From an uncultured Saprospiraceae bacterium (lineage in GTDB: Bacteria > Bacteroidota > Bacteroidia > Chitinophagales > Saprospiraceae), in NCBI GenBank assembly GCA_905480605.1, contig CAJQRD010000035.1, positions 1 to 64,000 on the forward strand: a DNA stretch of 64,000 nt, given 5' to 3'. Shown in pieces: positions 46,335 to 56,094 of the stretch. Under the pieces are notes generated by a model. That model was not told the DNA's origin, did no database searches, and saw nothing but the letters and a program-made list of their open reading frames with translations. A program made the position numbers and the translations under genes. The stretch's first letter is position 1. Each line of letters starts with the position of its first letter.

Positions 46335-46877
46335 GTGAAAAAGAAATTTAGAATTCCAGTTTTTGCTCTTGTTGTAATAAGTATATTTTCTTTTTACAAA
46401 TGTGATCAAACCAAATATGATAAATCTTATGATGAGCTTGTCAAGGGGTTGTATTTTGGAATGGAAAGACAAGCCTTTTTTGATCATTGTTGGGAACTTA
46501 ATCAAAATGGTGAAACACAACATGGTACAATTGACAACAATGTGATGTATATGGATTCTGTGAATTTTGATCCTAAGGTTGTCATAAATTTTTATCCAGA
46601 CTTTAATGAAGATAAGATTTCAAAAATGCCGATGTCTTTTTATTTCCACGGATGGGCACCTTGGAATAAGGATAAACTCAACCAAGATATATTGGCCAAT
46701 CAAGTAATAAAGCTATTCGAAAAAAGATATGAAGCCAGTTTTGAAGAACGCAAAGCTCCTAATGGTAGACCATTCCAAGTAATGTTTATTGGTCCGTTAA
46801 TGGTGAGAGTTTACAATGATGTGGATGAAATGATTGTTAAAGCTGATATTACACATAAATATTTTAAAGAGAAATAA
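46335..46877 (+). CDS. Hypothetical small exported protein between the giant lipoproteins
   Basis: A 180-residue protein from GTG 46335, 4 bp after the first giant lipoprotein gene. The leader is MKKKFRIPVFALVVISIFSF, then YKCDQTKYDKSYDELVKGLY; Cys23 could be lipidated, though FYKC is a poor lipobox. The mature part has GMERQAFFDHCWELNQNGET, a folded-domain look with mixed charged and aromatic residues, and ends KADITHKYFKEK. No family recognised. Its stop is 2 bp before the likely TTG start of the next paralogue, so it is inside the operon and may be a chaperone or accessory of the giant proteins. Confidence 0.7.
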   Translation: MKKKFRIPVFALVVISIFSFYKCDQTKYDKSYDELVKGLYFGMERQAFFDHCWELNQNGETQHGTIDNNVMYMDSVNFDPKVVINFYPDFNEDKISKMPMSFYFHGWAPWNKDKLNQDILANQVIKLFEKRYEASFEERKAPNGRPFQVMFIGPLMVRVYNDVDEMIVKADITHKYFKEK

Positions 46878-46878
46878 C

Positions 46879-49800
46879 TTGTATAAATATAGAATTATCA
46901 TTTTCGCTTTTGTTTTATTTTCTATTTCATCTTGTGAAAAAGAAAATAAGAAACAAGTTGTTAGTAATCAAATTAAATTTGAATTGCTTGATTCAAGTGA
47001 TTCCGGAATAGACTTTATCAATGAACTGAAGTTTGATCGTGATTTCAACATCTATACTTACAGAAATTTTTACAATGGTGGAGGTGTATCTATTGGAGAT
47101 ATAAACAATGATGGCCTACCAGATGTCTATATGACGGCCAATATGAAACAAAACGAACTGTATTTGAATAAAGGCAATTTGCAGTTTGAAAAAATCACTG
47201 ATTCTGCTGGAGTAGGAGGGAGTCAACAATGGTCAACAGGTACCACAATGATTGATATCAATAATGATGGTTTTCTTGATATCTATGTTTGTAATTCTGG
47301 AGATATTAAAGGTGATAGTAAACAAAATGAACTGTTTATAAATAATGGTGACAATACTTTTACTGAATCTGCAGAAAAGTTTGGTTTAGCAGATAAAGGA
47401 TATTCTACACATGCTGTTTTCTTTGATTACGATAAAGACAATGATTTAGATGCCTACCTGTTGAATAATTCCTATCAGGCGATCGGTTCATTCAATTTGA
47501 CACAGAAAGTAAGAAGCAAGAGAGATGAGGTGGGTGGTGATAAATTGCTTAGAAATGACAATGGTGTATTTACAGATGTAAGTGAGACTGCAGGAATCTA
47601 TGGATCAGTTATTGGCTTTGGGTTAGGTGTTACTGTTGGTGATATCAACAATGACAATTGGGATGATATTTACATTTCTAATGATTTCTTTGAGAAAGAT
47701 TATCTCTATATCAATAATCAAGATGGCACATTTAGTGAAGAGATGGAGTCGAGAATGAAATCAATTTCTGTGGCTTCAATGGGGGCAGATCTAGCAGATC
47801 TTAACAATGATGGTTTGTCTGATATTTTTGTAACTGAGATGTTACCTTCTACTGACAAGCGATTAAAGACGAAGACAACATTTGAGGATTGGGATAAGTA
47901 TCAAAGCAATATAAAGAATGGGTATTATCATCAATTCACAAGAAATATGTTGCATGTCAATCAACCCAATAATCGTTTTTTAGAAGTCGGTAGAATGAGT
48001 TGTGTTGAAGCTACTGATTGGAGTTGGGGCGCTTTAATGGTTGACTTAGACAATGACGGATTAAAAGATATATTTGTGGCCAATGGAATTTATCAGGATT
48101 TAACGGATCAGGATTTTATAAATTTTATTGCAGATTCTGATGTGATGGCATCTATGGTGAAAGAAAATAAAGTCGATTATCAAAAGTTAATTGACGCTAT
48201 TCCATCTGAGCGTATTCCAAATCACTTTTTTAAGAATCAGGGTGACTTAATCTTTGAAGATAAAACTGTTGATTTTGGACTTGAAACTCCTAGTCATTCT
48301 AATGGCTCAGCTTATGGCGATTTGGACTTGGATGGAGATTTAGATTTGATAATTAACAATGTTAATATGCCGGCTTTTGTATATGAAAACAATAGCTCAG
48401 ATAACACCCACTACATACAATTTAAATTAAAATATAAATCTGGTAATAGGGAAGGAATTGGAAGTAAGATTAGTATTCACTCTAAAAAACATTCTCAATA
48501 TCTGAGTTATATGCCGATGAAAGGTTTTCAGTCTTCTATGGATCACCTAATTCATTTCGGACTTGCGAATCAGACATCTATTGACTCTGTTTGTATTGTG
48601 TGGCCAGATTCTAAGACTACAACCTTGATTAATCCTAATGTAGATTCTTTGATAACAATTGATTATGAGAATGTTGTAAAAGAATCATTGAATAGAAAAA
48701 TTGAAAGTCATTCGACTAAGTTGTTTTCAGAAGTCAAAGAAATGGCATTAAGACATCACGAAAGTACTTATGCCGATTTTGATCGTGATAGGTTGTTATT
48801 TCATATGACTTCTACTCTAGGCCCCGATGTTGAAGTTTCAGATTTGAATAACGATGGACTTGATGATATCATTTTAAGTCAAGCAAAGGGCAAGGCCAGT
48901 CAAATGTTTTATCAATCTAAAGATGGAGGCTTTACTGAAAATAAGAAAGTTCAATTTGCAAAGGATACAAACAACGAAGATACCCGAAGTCTGGTTTTTG
49001 ATATTAATAATGATAATAAGAAAGATGTTTTTCTTTTGTCTTGTAGTTCTGAGTTGTCACAAGAATCATCAGGTATTAAAGATAGACTTTACATTCAAAA
49101 GGAAAATGATGCATTTGAATTGTATGATAAAAATTTCGGTATTTCAAAGTTTCAAAACTCTGGAGCAATAGATGATTTTGATTTTGACAATGATGGTGAC
49201 CTTGATATTATAATAGCAGAGCGATTAAAAGCTTCACAATTTGGAGTTCCATGTAACGCTTACGTTTTACGAAATGATGGCGATCAGGGATTTAAAAATA
49301 TCACTAAGGAAAATGCTCCTGGTTTACTTGGACAAGGAATGTACTCTGACATTAAATTTTCTGATATTAATAATGATACGCATATTGACATCGTATACGT
49401 TGGTCAATATATGGCAGTAACAGTATTGTTAAACGACGGTAAAAACAATTGGATCAAGGACACAAATTACTTTAAAGGTATTCCTGTCAAGGGATGGTGG
49501 AACAAACTAGAAGTAAAAGATCTGAATGGAGATGGTCTGCCAGATATAATAGCTGGTAATCATGGTCTCAATTCACGGTTTAGGGCAAGCCCAGATCAGC
49601 CATTGTGTTTACACATCAATGATTTTGATAATAATGGTTCTATCGAACAAATACTATGTAGGTATGAAGGTGATCAATCTTATCCCTTAGCATTAAGGCA
49701 TGATATTTTTAAGCAACTTCCTCATCTAAAAAAGAAGTATTTAAAATATGAGAATTATGCGAATCAAACTATAGAAGATATCTTTTCTGAGGAAGAAAGA

Positions 49801-50196
49801 AAAAATATGCTTAGCCTTACTGCGGATAATATGAAAACATCAATCTTTATAAATCGTGGTTCTCATTTTGAGTCAATCGATTTACCAAATGAAATTCAAT
49901 ATTCTCCAATTTATTCTATTTTGGTTCATGACTTTAATGATGATAACAGAATGGATGTGTTAATGGGTGGGAACTTAAATGCAGTTAAACCCGAGGTTGG
50001 CCGTTACGATGCAAGTCAAGGAGCTTTACTGTTGGCCAACAATGAAGGAACGTTTGATTACATACAAAACTTTGAATCTGGATTTGAGGTTGAAGGTGAA
50101 ATAAGAGATTTAGAATTGATAACTATTGCAGCTAAACCATATGTTCTGGTTGCAAGAAATAATGACTCTTGTTTGTTATTTGAACTTAAGAAATGA
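46879..50196 (+). CDS. Giant FG-GAP plus ASPIC/UnbV lipoprotein, paralogue 2
   Basis: A lipoprotein of 1105 residues if it starts at TTG 46879, directly after the upstream stop; this gives MYKYRIIIFAFVLFSISSC (Cys19), a clean lipobox. The frame also extends to an ATG at 46834, within the preceding gene, which would put extra polar residues before the signal and is less likely. The architecture matches paralogue 1: FG-GAP propeller (DINNDGLPD, DINNDGFLD, DLNNDGLSD, DLDLDGDLD), ASPIC/UnbV domain (GIGSKISIHSKKH, HFGLAN), second FG-GAP set (DLNNDGLDD, DFDNDGDLD, DLNGDGLPD). The gene is directly followed, with a 4-base ATGA overlap, by paralogue 3, so the two are translationally coupled. Confidence 0.93.
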   Translation: MYKYRIIIFAFVLFSISSCEKENKKQVVSNQIKFELLDSSDSGIDFINELKFDRDFNIYTYRNFYNGGGVSIGDINNDGLPDVYMTANMKQNELYLNKGNLQFEKITDSAGVGGSQQWSTGTTMIDINNDGFLDIYVCNSGDIKGDSKQNELFINNGDNTFTESAEKFGLADKGYSTHAVFFDYDKDNDLDAYLLNNSYQAIGSFNLTQKVRSKRDEVGGDKLLRNDNGVFTDVSETAGIYGSVIGFGLGVTVGDINNDNWDDIYISNDFFEKDYLYINNQDGTFSEEMESRMKSISVASMGADLADLNNDGLSDIFVTEMLPSTDKRLKTKTTFEDWDKYQSNIKNGYYHQFTRNMLHVNQPNNRFLEVGRMSCVEATDWSWGALMVDLDNDGLKDIFVANGIYQDLTDQDFINFIADSDVMASMVKENKVDYQKLIDAIPSERIPNHFFKNQGDLIFEDKTVDFGLETPSHSNGSAYGDLDLDGDLDLIINNVNMPAFVYENNSSDNTHYIQFKLKYKSGNREGIGSKISIHSKKHSQYLSYMPMKGFQSSMDHLIHFGLANQTSIDSVCIVWPDSKTTTLINPNVDSLITIDYENVVKESLNRKIESHSTKLFSEVKEMALRHHESTYADFDRDRLLFHMTSTLGPDVEVSDLNNDGLDDIILSQAKGKASQMFYQSKDGGFTENKKVQFAKDTNNEDTRSLVFDINNDNKKDVFLLSCSSELSQESSGIKDRLYIQKENDAFELYDKNFGISKFQNSGAIDDFDFDNDGDLDIIIAERLKASQFGVPCNAYVLRNDGDQGFKNITKENAPGLLGQGMYSDIKFSDINNDTHIDIVYVGQYMAVTVLLNDGKNNWIKDTNYFKGIPVKGWWNKLEVKDLNGDGLPDIIAGNHGLNSRFRASPDQPLCLHINDFDNNGSIEQILCRYEGDQSYPLALRHDIFKQLPHLKKKYLKYENYANQTIEDIFSEEERKNMLSLTADNMKTSIFINRGSHFESIDLPNEIQYSPIYSILVHDFNDDNRMDVLMGGNLNAVKPEVGRYDASQGALLLANNEGTFDYIQNFESGFEVEGEIRDLELITIAAKPYVLVARNNDSCLLFELKK

Positions 50197-53100
50197 AGTT
50201 ATTCTCATTTTTAATATTAAGTATTATTTGGCTTCAATCTTGTGAAGTAAATTCTGATGTTTCCACTTTTAAGATTTTAGATTCAAAATCGACTGGTTTG
50301 AATTTTTCTAATGATCTTGTAAGTACTACCGAATTCAATATATTATCTTATCTGTATTTCTATAATGGTGGCGGGGTAGCTATCGGTGATGTAAATAATG
50401 ATGGTTTACCTGATATCTATCTGTGTGGAAATCAAGTTGATGATAAACTCTTTATCAATGATGGTGATTTTAAATTTACAGACATTTCACATTTGCTTCC
50501 TGAAAACGATATTGACGGATGGTCTACCGGTGTAACAATGGTGGATATCAACCATGATGGATTTTTAGATATTTATGTATGTAAATTGGGTTTATTTAAA
50601 TCTCTAAATGATTCAAATAAATTATTTATCAATGACAAGGGAGTTGGTTTTTCAGAGCAAGCAAGTGCATATAATTTAAATTTTTCCGGATTATGTACAC
50701 AATCAGCATTTCTGGATTACGATAGGGATGGCGACTTGGATTGTTACTTATTAAATCATTCAATAAAAGATCCTTCACAATTTAAACCTTCTTCCATCCG
50801 TATGCTTACGGATAGTATTTCTGGGGATAAGCTTTTGGAAAACCAAGAAGGTAAATTTGTTGATGTTACCAAAGAGTCTAACATCTATTCCTCTAATATT
50901 GGATTTGGTTTGGGAATTGATGTTTCTGATGTCAACAATGATGGTTGGTTGGATATTTATGTTGGTAATGATTTTCATGAACAGGATTATTTATATATTA
51001 ATCAAGGTGATAAAACCTTCAAAGAATCAATTGAATTGTCTACTGGTCATATCAGTAACTTTTCTATGGGTTGTAGTCTTGTTGATTTAAATAATGATTT
51101 GAGAACGGATGTACTTACTATGGACATGAAGTCGCCTAGTTATGAGAATTATAAGAAAAGTGGAGGCTGGGAGTCTATGCAGATTTATAATTACAAAAGA
51201 AGTTTTGGTTACCATCATCAAAGTCCAAAGAATTGCATGCAATTTAATCTAGGAAATCAAAATGGTATACCTCAGTTTTCGGATCAATCTGGATTCTATA
51301 AAACATCATCCACTGATTGGAGCTGGGCTCCTTTGGTTTATGATTTTGATAATGATGGGGATAAGGATGTTTTCATTACTAATGGTATTAAGTACAGACC
51401 GAATGATTTGGACTTTATAAAATTTCATTTTTCTGATTCTGATTCTGATAACTTATCAAAATTAGATCTAATGCCATCTGGGTTAGTTGCTAATAGGTAT
51501 TTTGAAAATGAATTAGATGAAGATCGTTTTTCTGAATTCTTGATTGGTGAACAAAATGCAACAACTGGGGCAGCTGTATCTGATTTGAATCTTGATGGTA
51601 AATTGGACATTGTGTTGAATGAGGTAAATGGTAGTGTCAAAATATTAAAAAATAATACGATTTCTGAAAATAGCTATATACAGGTTACATTAAACGATTA
51701 CAATGGTAATATTAATGGTATAGGAGCAAAACTGGTATTGTATCAAGATGGGTTGATTCAATCAAATGAAATGAAATCATCTTCTGGATTTCAGTCTTGT
51801 AGTGATCAGTTTGTTCATTTTGGTATTTCGAAATCTAGCATTGATTCACTTCGTATAATTTGGGCTGATGGATATGAACAAATGGAATATAATCTAGAAG
51901 CAAAGAGAAATAAACGCGTCGAAATAGTTAAACAGGCGAATTTGATTCAGTATCAGTCCATTGAACAAAAAAATGTCATTAATACTGTCCCGAATTTTAA
52001 AGTAAACATGAGCCAGCCTCAAAATCAAATTTCTGAGAAATGGTTATTGTTTGATCCAGAATGTACTTATGATTTGATATTTCCTATTGATAGCATTTCT
52101 TGCTTTGTGGTAAATGATGATAGACATTCGATCAATATTCTAAATTTTCAAGGAAAAAATATTTCTCCTCTTTCAATTTCAGGTTTAGCTGAGAATATAA
52201 AGTTTTTAAGTGCCGGGCTTTCAAGAAAAGATAATTACTATTTAATTACTCAGAAAGCATCTGAAAAGTCTGATTCAATAATCAATTTTATTGTTGAAAT
52301 TCATACACTTTCGAAAACTTATCAAATCTTAGAAACAAAGCGACTGAATGTAGATAGAGATATTTCAAACTCTAAAATTATAGTTCAAGATTTTGACAAT
52401 GATTTGGATATGGATATTGTAATAGGCGGAAGTTATATCAAAGGACAATATGGAAGTGGCGGCAATACTGTTTTCTATGTGAATGAGGGCTTAACTTTTA
52501 AAGAAATAGAATTGCTAAGTGATGAACTCGTTTATGATATGCAATTTGCCAATTTAGATTCTGATGGCGTATTGGAGTTGGTTGTCGTTGGTCATTGGTT
52601 TCCAATAACAATATTTGATAATTTAGAGACCAGTCCTAGTAACACTGAAGTTAAGAACTCATCTGGATTGTGGTTTAGTATAGAATTAAATGATTTTGAT
52701 AGGGATGGAACTATAGATTTACTTGCTGGTAACTTTGGATTGAATCATGATCTAAATGTTGATCAGGATAATCCTCTGAGATTGTATTATAATGACTTTG
52801 ATAAGAATGGAAGGTATGAAGCATTGATAACGATTATGGAGAAGGAGAGGGAGGTTCCTTATTTTGGACATGAAACCTTTATTGATCAATTGCCTATAGT
52901 AAAGCGTGATTTTATGAAGGCTTCTGATTTTGCCAATGCAAGTATTCGGGATATTATTGATAGGGAAAAATTGAGACAGTCTAATCAAAAGCAGATAACT
53001 GAACTTAGATCTTCAATTTATAAATTGAAAGATGATAATTGGGTAAGAGGTGAACTTACAAATGATGTTCATAAGTTTCCAGTAACTAAAATAGTTTATA

Positions 53101-53327
53101 ATACGGATGAAGTTTTTGTTATGGGTAACTTGGATGTTATTGATCCTAATCTTGGGAAACAGGATGCAGGAAGAATAATGCCTCTTGATATTAATGATGT
53201 TCAGATAGTCAATAATAGGATAGAAATCCCAATTGAGCGTAAAGTTGTTTGGGATGCAATCCTAATAGATTCTACATTGTTTTATATTTCTGAAAATGAT
53301 AGTCTAAGATATTTTAATTTTAGATAG
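50193..53327 (+). CDS. Giant FG-GAP plus ASPIC/UnbV lipoprotein, paralogue 3
   Basis: A 1044-residue lipoprotein (MKLFSFLILSIIWLQSC, Cys17). The start overlaps the previous stop (ATGA). The first propeller is conserved (DVNNDGLPD, DINHDGFLD, DYDRDGDLD, DVNNDGWLD, DFDNDGDKD), as is the UnbV region (GIGAKLVLYQDGL, HFGISK), but the second half is more diverged: a long stretch (about residues 600-725) lacks the D-x-D-G pattern, and only a few acidic motifs follow (DFDNDLDMD, DFDRDGTID). That suggests it has partly lost or changed the second propeller. It is exported to the cell envelope, and the same order of three occurs in one operon. Confidence 0.92.
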   Translation: MKLFSFLILSIIWLQSCEVNSDVSTFKILDSKSTGLNFSNDLVSTTEFNILSYLYFYNGGGVAIGDVNNDGLPDIYLCGNQVDDKLFINDGDFKFTDISHLLPENDIDGWSTGVTMVDINHDGFLDIYVCKLGLFKSLNDSNKLFINDKGVGFSEQASAYNLNFSGLCTQSAFLDYDRDGDLDCYLLNHSIKDPSQFKPSSIRMLTDSISGDKLLENQEGKFVDVTKESNIYSSNIGFGLGIDVSDVNNDGWLDIYVGNDFHEQDYLYINQGDKTFKESIELSTGHISNFSMGCSLVDLNNDLRTDVLTMDMKSPSYENYKKSGGWESMQIYNYKRSFGYHHQSPKNCMQFNLGNQNGIPQFSDQSGFYKTSSTDWSWAPLVYDFDNDGDKDVFITNGIKYRPNDLDFIKFHFSDSDSDNLSKLDLMPSGLVANRYFENELDEDRFSEFLIGEQNATTGAAVSDLNLDGKLDIVLNEVNGSVKILKNNTISENSYIQVTLNDYNGNINGIGAKLVLYQDGLIQSNEMKSSSGFQSCSDQFVHFGISKSSIDSLRIIWADGYEQMEYNLEAKRNKRVEIVKQANLIQYQSIEQKNVINTVPNFKVNMSQPQNQISEKWLLFDPECTYDLIFPIDSISCFVVNDDRHSINILNFQGKNISPLSISGLAENIKFLSAGLSRKDNYYLITQKASEKSDSIINFIVEIHTLSKTYQILETKRLNVDRDISNSKIIVQDFDNDLDMDIVIGGSYIKGQYGSGGNTVFYVNEGLTFKEIELLSDELVYDMQFANLDSDGVLELVVVGHWFPITIFDNLETSPSNTEVKNSSGLWFSIELNDFDRDGTIDLLAGNFGLNHDLNVDQDNPLRLYYNDFDKNGRYEALITIMEKEREVPYFGHETFIDQLPIVKRDFMKASDFANASIRDIIDREKLRQSNQKQITELRSSIYKLKDDNWVRGELTNDVHKFPVTKIVYNTDEVFVMGNLDVIDPNLGKQDAGRIMPLDINDVQIVNNRIEIPIERKVVWDAILIDSTLFYISENDSLRYFNFR

Positions 53328-53385
53328 TCATCTATTGTTTTTAATACGTTTTTAGTATATTTTGAAATTGGTATCTTACTTAGAT

Positions 53386-56091
53386 ATGAAGTATATAATT
53401 TTTTTTTATTTTTTTATCTTTTCATCACTAGGCTATAGCCAATCTGTTGCAGATCAGGTTGTATCGATTAGGGTTGAGAATAGACCATTGTTAAGTGTTT
53501 TGTATCAATTAAGTACGGAAAATGATATTCAGTTTTATTTTGATCCTAAAGATTTACCGGTCTATTCGTTAGAGGGTAATTTTGAAAGTGAACAACTATA
53601 TAAAGTTCTTCAATATTTTCTTAATGGTAGTAATCTGATGACTGTACCAATTGGGCCTGAAGGTGTAGTTTTATCGCGTAAAGAAAAAATTTCAAAAGAG
53701 TATATCACTTACTTGAAAGAAGCGTGGAAAAGTGGCGTGTACAAATATCCATTTGTTGATGAATTAAAAGTAATGAATTTTACTTTTGGAAATAAAAAGA
53801 CTCAAGAACCTAATCCTACTTTGTCATTGAATGTTTTTGATAATTTGACCAAGGAGTCTATACTTGGTGCTGTTGTGAAAAATGATGATTTTTCTGTAAG
53901 CGATGCTTCAGATTTAAATGGTCAGATTAAACTAACCAATCTAGCTTCCGAACTTAAATTGAACTTGAGTTATATTGGTTATCACACTATTGAACTTAAC
54001 GTATCTATTTATGAAAATGGAGTTATTGATATTCCTATGGAAGTTCAAAGTGTTATTCTAAATGAAATTGAGATTGTAGGTACTGGCAGTAGAGGGAGGT
54101 TAGAAAATTCAAGAGTAGGAGCTGAAGTTATTGATTTGCAAAAAATAGAAAGAATACCTCAAGCCTTAGGTGAGGTAGATATTATAAAGTCACTGGAGAT
54201 TTTACCTGGTGTAACTTCAGTAGGAGATATATCATCCGGGTTTAATGTTCGAGGTGGCAATGTTGATGAAAGTCTAGTTTTATTTAATGACGGTATGATT
54301 TTCAATCCGACACATATTGTAGGATTTCTTTCTGCTTTTAATGCTGAGTCAATTAATTCCACAACTTTATATAAAGGTTATGTGGATGGAGAGTTTGGAA
54401 ATAGGAGTTCTGCTATTTTGGATATAAAAGCAGATGCTGAAAATGTAGAATCATTTAAAGGCAGCGGTGGAGTTGGGACATCGTTAATAAAACTATATGT
54501 TGAGAATAAGATTGGCAAAAAAATTAGATATAAAATTTCAGGTAGAGCGTCATACAATGATTACCTTTTGGGATTGATAGCCAGCATTAAAATTAAAAGA
54601 AGTAATGCCAGTTTTTTTGATTTAAATGGAAGTTTGGCATATTCGATTGATGATAACCATACCTTACTTTTTAATACTTACAATAGTGATGACTTCTTTG
54701 AATTCAATGATGAATTTGGTTTCGAATGGCAAAATGGTCATTTAGGTTTAAAGTTGAACAGCAAATGGACAGATTCTGTTTTTTCTAAAATTTCTTTAAA
54801 TAAAGGGTTTTATACAAGCAATCAGTTTGTAATAAATTCTCCTTCAGCCAGTAATTTTTCAAGTGGGGTACAATATTTAAAACTCTTGGCAAATGTCTCT
54901 TATCAATTGTCAGACAAAGGCTATCTTAAGTCAGGAGTGGAGCTTATAAATTATGATACTGATGATGATGTATTATCTCCACGTGAAGAAAGTGTTATAG
55001 TTGAATCTCGTGTTAAAAGAATGTCCTCGCAGGTTATTTCACCGTTTGTGACCCTCAATTTTAAACTTTTGAAATCACTTACACTTGAAACATCAATAAG
55101 ATATTCTAACTACTTTTCCAAAGGACCTGGAAATATCTATCAATATGAAAATAATATATTAAAACCTGAAAACATTGAATCAGTTCTTGAATTTTCTGGA
55201 AATGATCCATTAGGGAAATACTCTATTATTGAACCTAGAGCATCTTTAAATTTCAAATACACTGATAATATTTCAATTCGAGCGGGATATAATAAAATGA
55301 GTCAAAATTTGATTCAAATCAGCAATGCCAGCAGTGCTCTTCCTTCTGATTTCTATATTTTTTCTAATCGATATATTCCTCCTCAAGTTGTTGAGCAATA
55401 TTCTCTGGGTTTATTTAATACAAATGATGCTGGTAGTTACAATCTGTCGTTTGAAGGGTTTTATAAGGATTATGAAAACCTAAGAAGTTTAAAGCAATTT
55501 CCAGTTGTTATTTTAAATGATCATTTGGAGACAGAATTATTAAAAAGTACTGGATCTAGTTATGGTGTTGAAGTGTTTGTTGAGAAGAATAAAGGGAAAT
55601 GGGTAGGATCTCTTTCATATACATATAGCAGATCATTTCGACAAACCACTGACAACTTAGGAGCATTAAACAACGGAGATAAATTTTCGTCAAATTTTGA
55701 CATTCCTCATCAACTGAATATTGTAGCTAGTTATAAGTGGTTACCAACAGTTTCTCTTCAATTCGCTTACGTATATAAATCAGGCAGACCAACGACTTTG
55801 CCCAGTGAAACAATTTTACAGGATGGTTTTTTAGTACCTGTTTATTCAGCACGTAATCAATCTCGTATTCCTTATTATTCTCGTTTAGATTTTAGCATTA
55901 CTTTGGATATGAGAAAGGCTAAACAATCTGGATTTAGAAGTTCTTTCAATCTTGGTTTTTATAATGTTCTTAGCAGGAAGAATGCATTTAATGTTTTTTT
56001 TAGAAGAAGTGAAGGAGGGAACATTCAACCTTTTCAGTTTTCAATAGTTGGAACCTTGGTGCCTAATTTTACTTGGAATTTTACATTTTAG
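53386..56091 (+). CDS. TonB-dependent receptor with N-terminal STN-like domain
   Basis: An outer-membrane receptor of 901 residues from ATG 53386 (MKYIIFFYFFIFSSLGYSQ); an upstream TTG at 53362 adds an unlikely leader. A secretin/STN-like domain (VSIRVENRPLLSVLYQLSTE, about 27-80) is followed by a linker, a carboxypeptidase-regulatory domain (about 145-225) and a plug (IKSLEILPGVTSVGDISSGF, FNVRGGNVDESLVLFNDGM), then the barrel. An STN domain in Bacteroidota receptors often signals to an anti-sigma factor (FecR), but no FecR or sigma gene lies in this window. The following DUF4249 gene starts 3 bp after its stop, the usual pairing for this receptor type. Confidence 0.93.
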   Translation: MKYIIFFYFFIFSSLGYSQSVADQVVSIRVENRPLLSVLYQLSTENDIQFYFDPKDLPVYSLEGNFESEQLYKVLQYFLNGSNLMTVPIGPEGVVLSRKEKISKEYITYLKEAWKSGVYKYPFVDELKVMNFTFGNKKTQEPNPTLSLNVFDNLTKESILGAVVKNDDFSVSDASDLNGQIKLTNLASELKLNLSYIGYHTIELNVSIYENGVIDIPMEVQSVILNEIEIVGTGSRGRLENSRVGAEVIDLQKIERIPQALGEVDIIKSLEILPGVTSVGDISSGFNVRGGNVDESLVLFNDGMIFNPTHIVGFLSAFNAESINSTTLYKGYVDGEFGNRSSAILDIKADAENVESFKGSGGVGTSLIKLYVENKIGKKIRYKISGRASYNDYLLGLIASIKIKRSNASFFDLNGSLAYSIDDNHTLLFNTYNSDDFFEFNDEFGFEWQNGHLGLKLNSKWTDSVFSKISLNKGFYTSNQFVINSPSASNFSSGVQYLKLLANVSYQLSDKGYLKSGVELINYDTDDDVLSPREESVIVESRVKRMSSQVISPFVTLNFKLLKSLTLETSIRYSNYFSKGPGNIYQYENNILKPENIESVLEFSGNDPLGKYSIIEPRASLNFKYTDNISIRAGYNKMSQNLIQISNASSALPSDFYIFSNRYIPPQVVEQYSLGLFNTNDAGSYNLSFEGFYKDYENLRSLKQFPVVILNDHLETELLKSTGSSYGVEVFVEKNKGKWVGSLSYTYSRSFRQTTDNLGALNNGDKFSSNFDIPHQLNIVASYKWLPTVSLQFAYVYKSGRPTTLPSETILQDGFLVPVYSARNQSRIPYYSRLDFSITLDMRKAKQSGFRSSFNLGFYNVLSRKNAFNVFFRRSEGGNIQPFQFSIVGTLVPNFTWNFTF

Positions 56092-56094
56092 AAA

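Noticed and set aside
46834-46878. Upstream start of giant lipoprotein 2
   Set aside because: It overlaps the preceding gene by 44 bp and spoils the lipoprotein signal; TTG 46879 gives a clean one.
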